DNA from: CBDDBU01 sp965226045
Lineage (GTDB): Bacteria; Pseudomonadota; Alphaproteobacteria; VGEJ01
Length of the DNA: 64,000 nucleotides
Direction: 5' to 3'
Assembly (NCBI GenBank): GCA_965226045.1
Contig: CBDDBU010000024.1
Location: forward strand, 196,174-260,173
Position numbers and translations under genes: made by a program. Shown here in pieces: positions 61,380 through 64,000 of this stretch. Under the pieces are notes generated by a model. The model had not been told where the DNA came from. It did no database searches and was given only the letters and a program-made list of their open reading frames with translations. How positions within the stretch are numbered: the first letter of the stretch is position 1; each line of letters opens with the position of its first letter.

Positions 61380-62186
61380 CGCCAGCACGACGATGAGAAC
61401 GCTCGCGATCGTGACCAGCGTGCTCATGCCGTAGATCAGAGGTATCGAGCTCTGGTGCGCGGTGCTTTCCGCCCATAGGTGCAGCGGCAATGTCGTCTGG
61501 CCCGCGCGCATGTAAATGCTGAGCGGCAGCTCGTTGAACGACAAAAGGAAGCCAAAGAAGCCCGAGGCGATGATGCCCGGCCTGAGGAGCGGGACCTCGA
61601 TCTGCCAAAAACGTTGCCAATTAGTGGCACCAAGGTCCGATGCGGCCTCGTTCATGCGGGTATCGAAGCGCGAAGAAACGACGAGCATCGCCAGCAGCGC
61701 GAACGGGAACGCCCAGACGAAATGGGCCAGTACCAAGGACCAGTCGCCAAGCTTCACGCCGACAAAGGCGCGGTAGAACATGAACATCGAAACACCGGTC
61801 ACCAGCCCCGGCACGAACAGCGGCGCGAGATAGGCGGCGAGGAGGCCGCCGCGCCGACGCAACAGCGGCAGCACGCGGCCGACCAGGGTCGCCGCGACCA
61901 TGCACAGCATGGACACGATCAGCCCGAGGATCAGGCTGCGCTCAAGCGGGCCCGACCACCGCATGTCGCCAGAGAAGAGGGCATCGTACCATTCCAGGCT
62001 GAGCGGATACGGTACGCCTGTCAGCGGCCGCGAGCTCACGGACATGACCGCAAGCCAGACGATCGGAATGTAGATCAGCAAAATCCAGAAGTAGCCGATC
62101 GCGATCCCAAAGGGCCGGCCGACCCGCATCAGGCGATCCATGACCAGATCGCGGCCGGGCGCCACGGTGGCGGCGAGGACAGTCAT
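61344..62186 (-). CDS. ABC transporter permease, PotC-like
   Basis: 280 residues, six membrane segments. The polyamine/opine-type coupling segment NEAASDLGATNWQRFWQIEV is clear (about 183-202), followed by PLLRPGIIASGFFGFLLSFN. The start overlaps the end of the PotB-like gene (62183-62186). It forms the channel with the PotB-like partner. The ATPase gene of the system is not in the window. Confidence 0.92.
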   Translation of the reverse strand: MTVLAATVAPGRDLVMDRLMRVGRPFGIAIGYFWILLIYIPIVWLAVMSVSSRPLTGVPYPLSLEWYDALFSGDMRWSGPLERSLILGLIVSMLCMVAATLVGRVLPLLRRRGGLLAAYLAPLFVPGLVTGVSMFMFYRAFVGVKLGDWSLVLAHFVWAFPFALLAMLVVSSRFDTRMNEAASDLGATNWQRFWQIEVPLLRPGIIASGFFGFLLSFNELPLSIYMRAGQTTLPLHLWAESTAHQSSIPLIYGMSTLVTIASVLIVVLALRLLFFRDAER

Positions 62187-63073
62187 CGCCGCAAGCCCTC
62201 AAACACATGGGCAATGCCGCCGGAGCGCTGGAGGACCAACCACAGCACGAATTGGAACAAGACAACGAACAGCAGCGCGAAGGTCGAGACCGCCGCCGCG
62301 ACCGGGTAGTTCATGACCGAGAACAGACTGTTGATCTCCGAGCTCAGCATCAGCACGGTCCCGCCGCCGACCGTTTGCGGCACGACCGTATCGCCCATCA
62401 TCGGCACGAACGTGAAGATCATGCCGGCGACGATACCCGGCAACGACAGCGGCAGTACGATGTGCCAGAACGTGTGGAACCGTCCCCCGCCCAGATCACG
62501 GCTCGCCTCGAGCAGATCATCGTCGATCAAACTGATCGACAGGAAAATCGGCCACACCATGCTCGGAAAATAGGGGCCGAGGAAACCGAAGTGGACCGCG
62601 GTCTCCGAGAACAGCAGCCAGTCGAGCGGCTCATCGATGAGGCCGATCTCCAACAGGACCGTGTTGATCAGCCCGTTTCTGCCCAGGATGACCCGCCACA
62701 CGATCGTCCGTGATGCCGGGCTGAGGAAGAACGGGACCGTGAGCGCGGTAAACGTCGCGAGCTTCAGCAGCGGCGATCGTGCCGACTTCGCGAGCCACAA
62801 CGCGAACGGATAGGCCACCACCAGCTCGATCAGGGTGACCGTCGCCGTGATGCGCGCCGAACGCAACAGCACCTGCCAGCCGGAGTGACTGAACGTCGAC
62901 TCGTAAGCCGCGAGCGTGGGCTCGAAGATGAACGTGACGCCACGACTGCGGAAGAACGAGAACACCACGATGCCCAGCACCGGAACGAGGACACCGAGCA
63001 CCCAAACGATCGTGAACGGCGCGATAAAACCGCCGCCTGCGGCCAGTTGGCGGAGACGCGGTAGGGGATTCAT
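62183..63073 (-). CDS. ABC transporter permease, PotB-like
   Basis: 296 residues. Hydrophobic first helix FTIVWVLGVLVPVLGIVVFS; the region YPFALWLAKSARSPLLKLAT and SPASRTIVWRVILGRNGLIN follow, then the coupling loop LLEASRDLGGGRFHTFWHIV. This is the standard form of the spermidine/putrescine-type permease. The gene begins about 50 bases after the binding-protein stop, with a stable hairpin between. Confidence 0.92.
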   Translation of the reverse strand: MNPLPRLRQLAAGGGFIAPFTIVWVLGVLVPVLGIVVFSFFRSRGVTFIFEPTLAAYESTFSHSGWQVLLRSARITATVTLIELVVAYPFALWLAKSARSPLLKLATFTALTVPFFLSPASRTIVWRVILGRNGLINTVLLEIGLIDEPLDWLLFSETAVHFGFLGPYFPSMVWPIFLSISLIDDDLLEASRDLGGGRFHTFWHIVLPLSLPGIVAGMIFTFVPMMGDTVVPQTVGGGTVLMLSSEINSLFSVMNYPVAAAVSTFALLFVVLFQFVLWLVLQRSGGIAHVFEGLRR

Positions 63074-63086
63074 GAACGGAGCGCGG

Positions 63087-63116
63087 GGGGCGGCCGAGCA
63101 GGTGCCCGGCCGCCCC
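63087..63116 (-). promoter_or_regulatory. Intercistronic hairpin between binding-protein and permease genes
   Basis: A perfect 10-base stem (GGGGCGGCCG with CGGCCGCCCC) around a 10-base loop lies between the solute-binding-protein stop and the next start. There is no T-run, so it is more likely an mRNA-stabilising or attenuating structure that favours the binding protein, as known from other ABC operons. Confidence 0.6.
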
Positions 63117-63122
63117 TTTCGG

Positions 63123-64000
63123 TTAGGTGTTCAAGAAACGGGCCATTTCACGCTCGTGCTCGGCGAGCGTGTCGGGCACCGCGAGGAACCAGAACTCGGG
63201 GTTTGAGTACTTGAACTTGAGCTTGTTGATGTTGTCCTGAATCGCCTTGATGTCCTCGGCGGCGTAATCCCGCTCCTTGGCCCAGTCAAGCGCGAGGTCG
63301 GGCCGCGGTGTCGCGTAACCCCGCAACGGACCCAACAGCGCCCCATAGGCGCCGCCGCAGAACCAGTCGAAGGCGCGGTAGATCTCGTCGAGGTTGCCGT
63401 GGTCCTGCGCTTGAACGGGGATGAACCCGACGGTCATCCACTTGATGTAGAACTCAGGCGTCCAGGCGTACTCGATGTCGGCGCCCTGCTTGCGCGATTC
63501 CTTGACCGCCGGCTCCCAACAGACCTGCGCCAGTGTCTCGCCATTGACGAAGTTGGAGATCTGGTCGTCGAAGGTGGACCAGTAGGTCCGGAACTGGCCG
63601 GCCTTCTTGCGCTCGATCATCCAGTCGGCGACGCTCGCCACCTCGCTCGCGGTCATGTTCTCGACCTTATCGATGGTGGCGAGTTTGTGGTACTTCATGT
63701 AGGCCGCCGCGAAGGTCAGCGTGTAGAAGTTGTCGCCGACGGCCGACTGGCCAAGCGTCTTCTCGTTGTCGAACACCAGGCTCCACGATACTTCCTCGGG
63801 CGGCCTGGGCTCGCCCAACTTCTCCGGGAAGTAGCCGAAGGTGTCGGCGTTCATATAAATCGGCACGCCCCACAGCACGTCGGTGGACATGCCTGAAAGC
63901 TGTGGGTTGTTCTTGACACCCGGTTCGACGCCGGCCCAGTTGGGAATGCGGCTCTGGTCGATCGGGATGATCCAATCGCCCTCCACCAGCGGTCCCTGGA
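63123..64000 (-). CDS. ABC transporter substrate-binding protein, PotD-like (5' partial)
   Basis: About 291 residues are visible; the N-terminus with its signal lies beyond the window. Parts such as SGMSTDVLWGVPIYMNADTF, PEEVSWSLVFDNEKTLGQSA, QISNFVNGETLAQVCWEPAV and EYAWTPEFYIKWMTVGFIPV fit the SBP_bac_8 type polyamine/opine-binding group. A GTG at 63986 should not be taken as the start, since the frame stays open to the window edge (QGPLVEGDW). It is upstream of two Pot-type permeases in one operon. Confidence 0.9.
   Translation of the reverse strand, partial: QGPLVEGDWIIPIDQSRIPNWAGVEPGVKNNPQLSGMSTDVLWGVPIYMNADTFGYFPEKLGEPRPPEEVSWSLVFDNEKTLGQSAVGDNFYTLTFAAAYMKYHKLATIDKVENMTASEVASVADWMIERKKAGQFRTYWSTFDDQISNFVNGETLAQVCWEPAVKESRKQGADIEYAWTPEFYIKWMTVGFIPVQAQDHGNLDEIYRAFDWFCGGAYGALLGPLRGYATPRPDLALDWAKERDYAAEDIKAIQDNINKLKFKYSNPEFWFLAVPDTLAEHEREMARFLNT

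Overview
The window looks like chromosomal DNA of a high-GC alphaproteobacterium, probably Rhodospirillales-like. The main reason is an intact housekeeping block at about 27.9-45.6 kb with the order lgt, MidA-type methyltransferase, pgeF, prs, rplY (long Ctc form), pth, ychF, accompanied by apt-mtnP, mlaA-mlaC, ubiK, a TetR/COQ9-like gene, proC and ettA. The taxon is inferred from gene content and order; no rRNA or tRNA gene was recognised.

Layout. 1-2.2 kb: 3' part of a ThiXYZ-type (NMT1/THI5-like) ABC transporter. 2.3-4.05 kb: an ISNCY-type element beside an IS3 remnant. 4.05-5.4 kb: a gamma-butyrobetaine-hydroxylase-like gene broken by an in-frame TGA. 5.2-10.6 kb: a complete Dpp/Opp-type peptide ABC operon on the minus strand. 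11-13.3 kb: two small genes and a GMC oxidoreductase. 13.3-25 kb: a nest of insertion sequences (IS21 inside IS256, an unassigned DDE element, a second IS256 type, IS1182) among small, partly phage-like or broken genes. 25-27.9 kb: an HTH/DUF433 pair, an MFS exporter and a GNAT gene with an in-frame stop. 27.9-45.6 kb: the intact housekeeping block. 45.6-57.4 kb: a second IS mosaic (IS5, IS21, IS1182, IS256, IS66, a degraded IS21 and IS630) with sseA and a truncated GNAT gene between. 57.5-64 kb: a catabolic/transport cluster with a core-deleted HD-domain gene, a hydantoinase B homologue, two frameshifted SDR genes and a Pot-type ABC transporter running off the end.

How it fits together. Imports are served by three ABC systems (thiamine-precursor type, peptide type, polyamine/opine type). 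Apt and MtnP form an adenine-salvage pair. MlaA and MlaC belong to outer-membrane lipid-asymmetry maintenance. The accessory parts carry at least ten elements or remnants of nine IS types. They also carry many genes broken by one-base indels, nonsense codons, internal deletions or IS insertion, while no lesion was seen in the housekeeping block. This points to real decay of accessory genes in an IS-expanded genome.

One stretch, about 53.26-55.87 kb, is different: it is an insertion-rich, roughly recognisable version of IS ends, IS66 and IS21 that returns abruptly to perfect identity. It may be uncorrected long-read sequence and should be treated with caution. The most unusual biological point is that the IS21 element carries the same in-frame TAG in istA in all three copies, each followed directly by GTG, so the transposase appears to be split in two in a spreading element.
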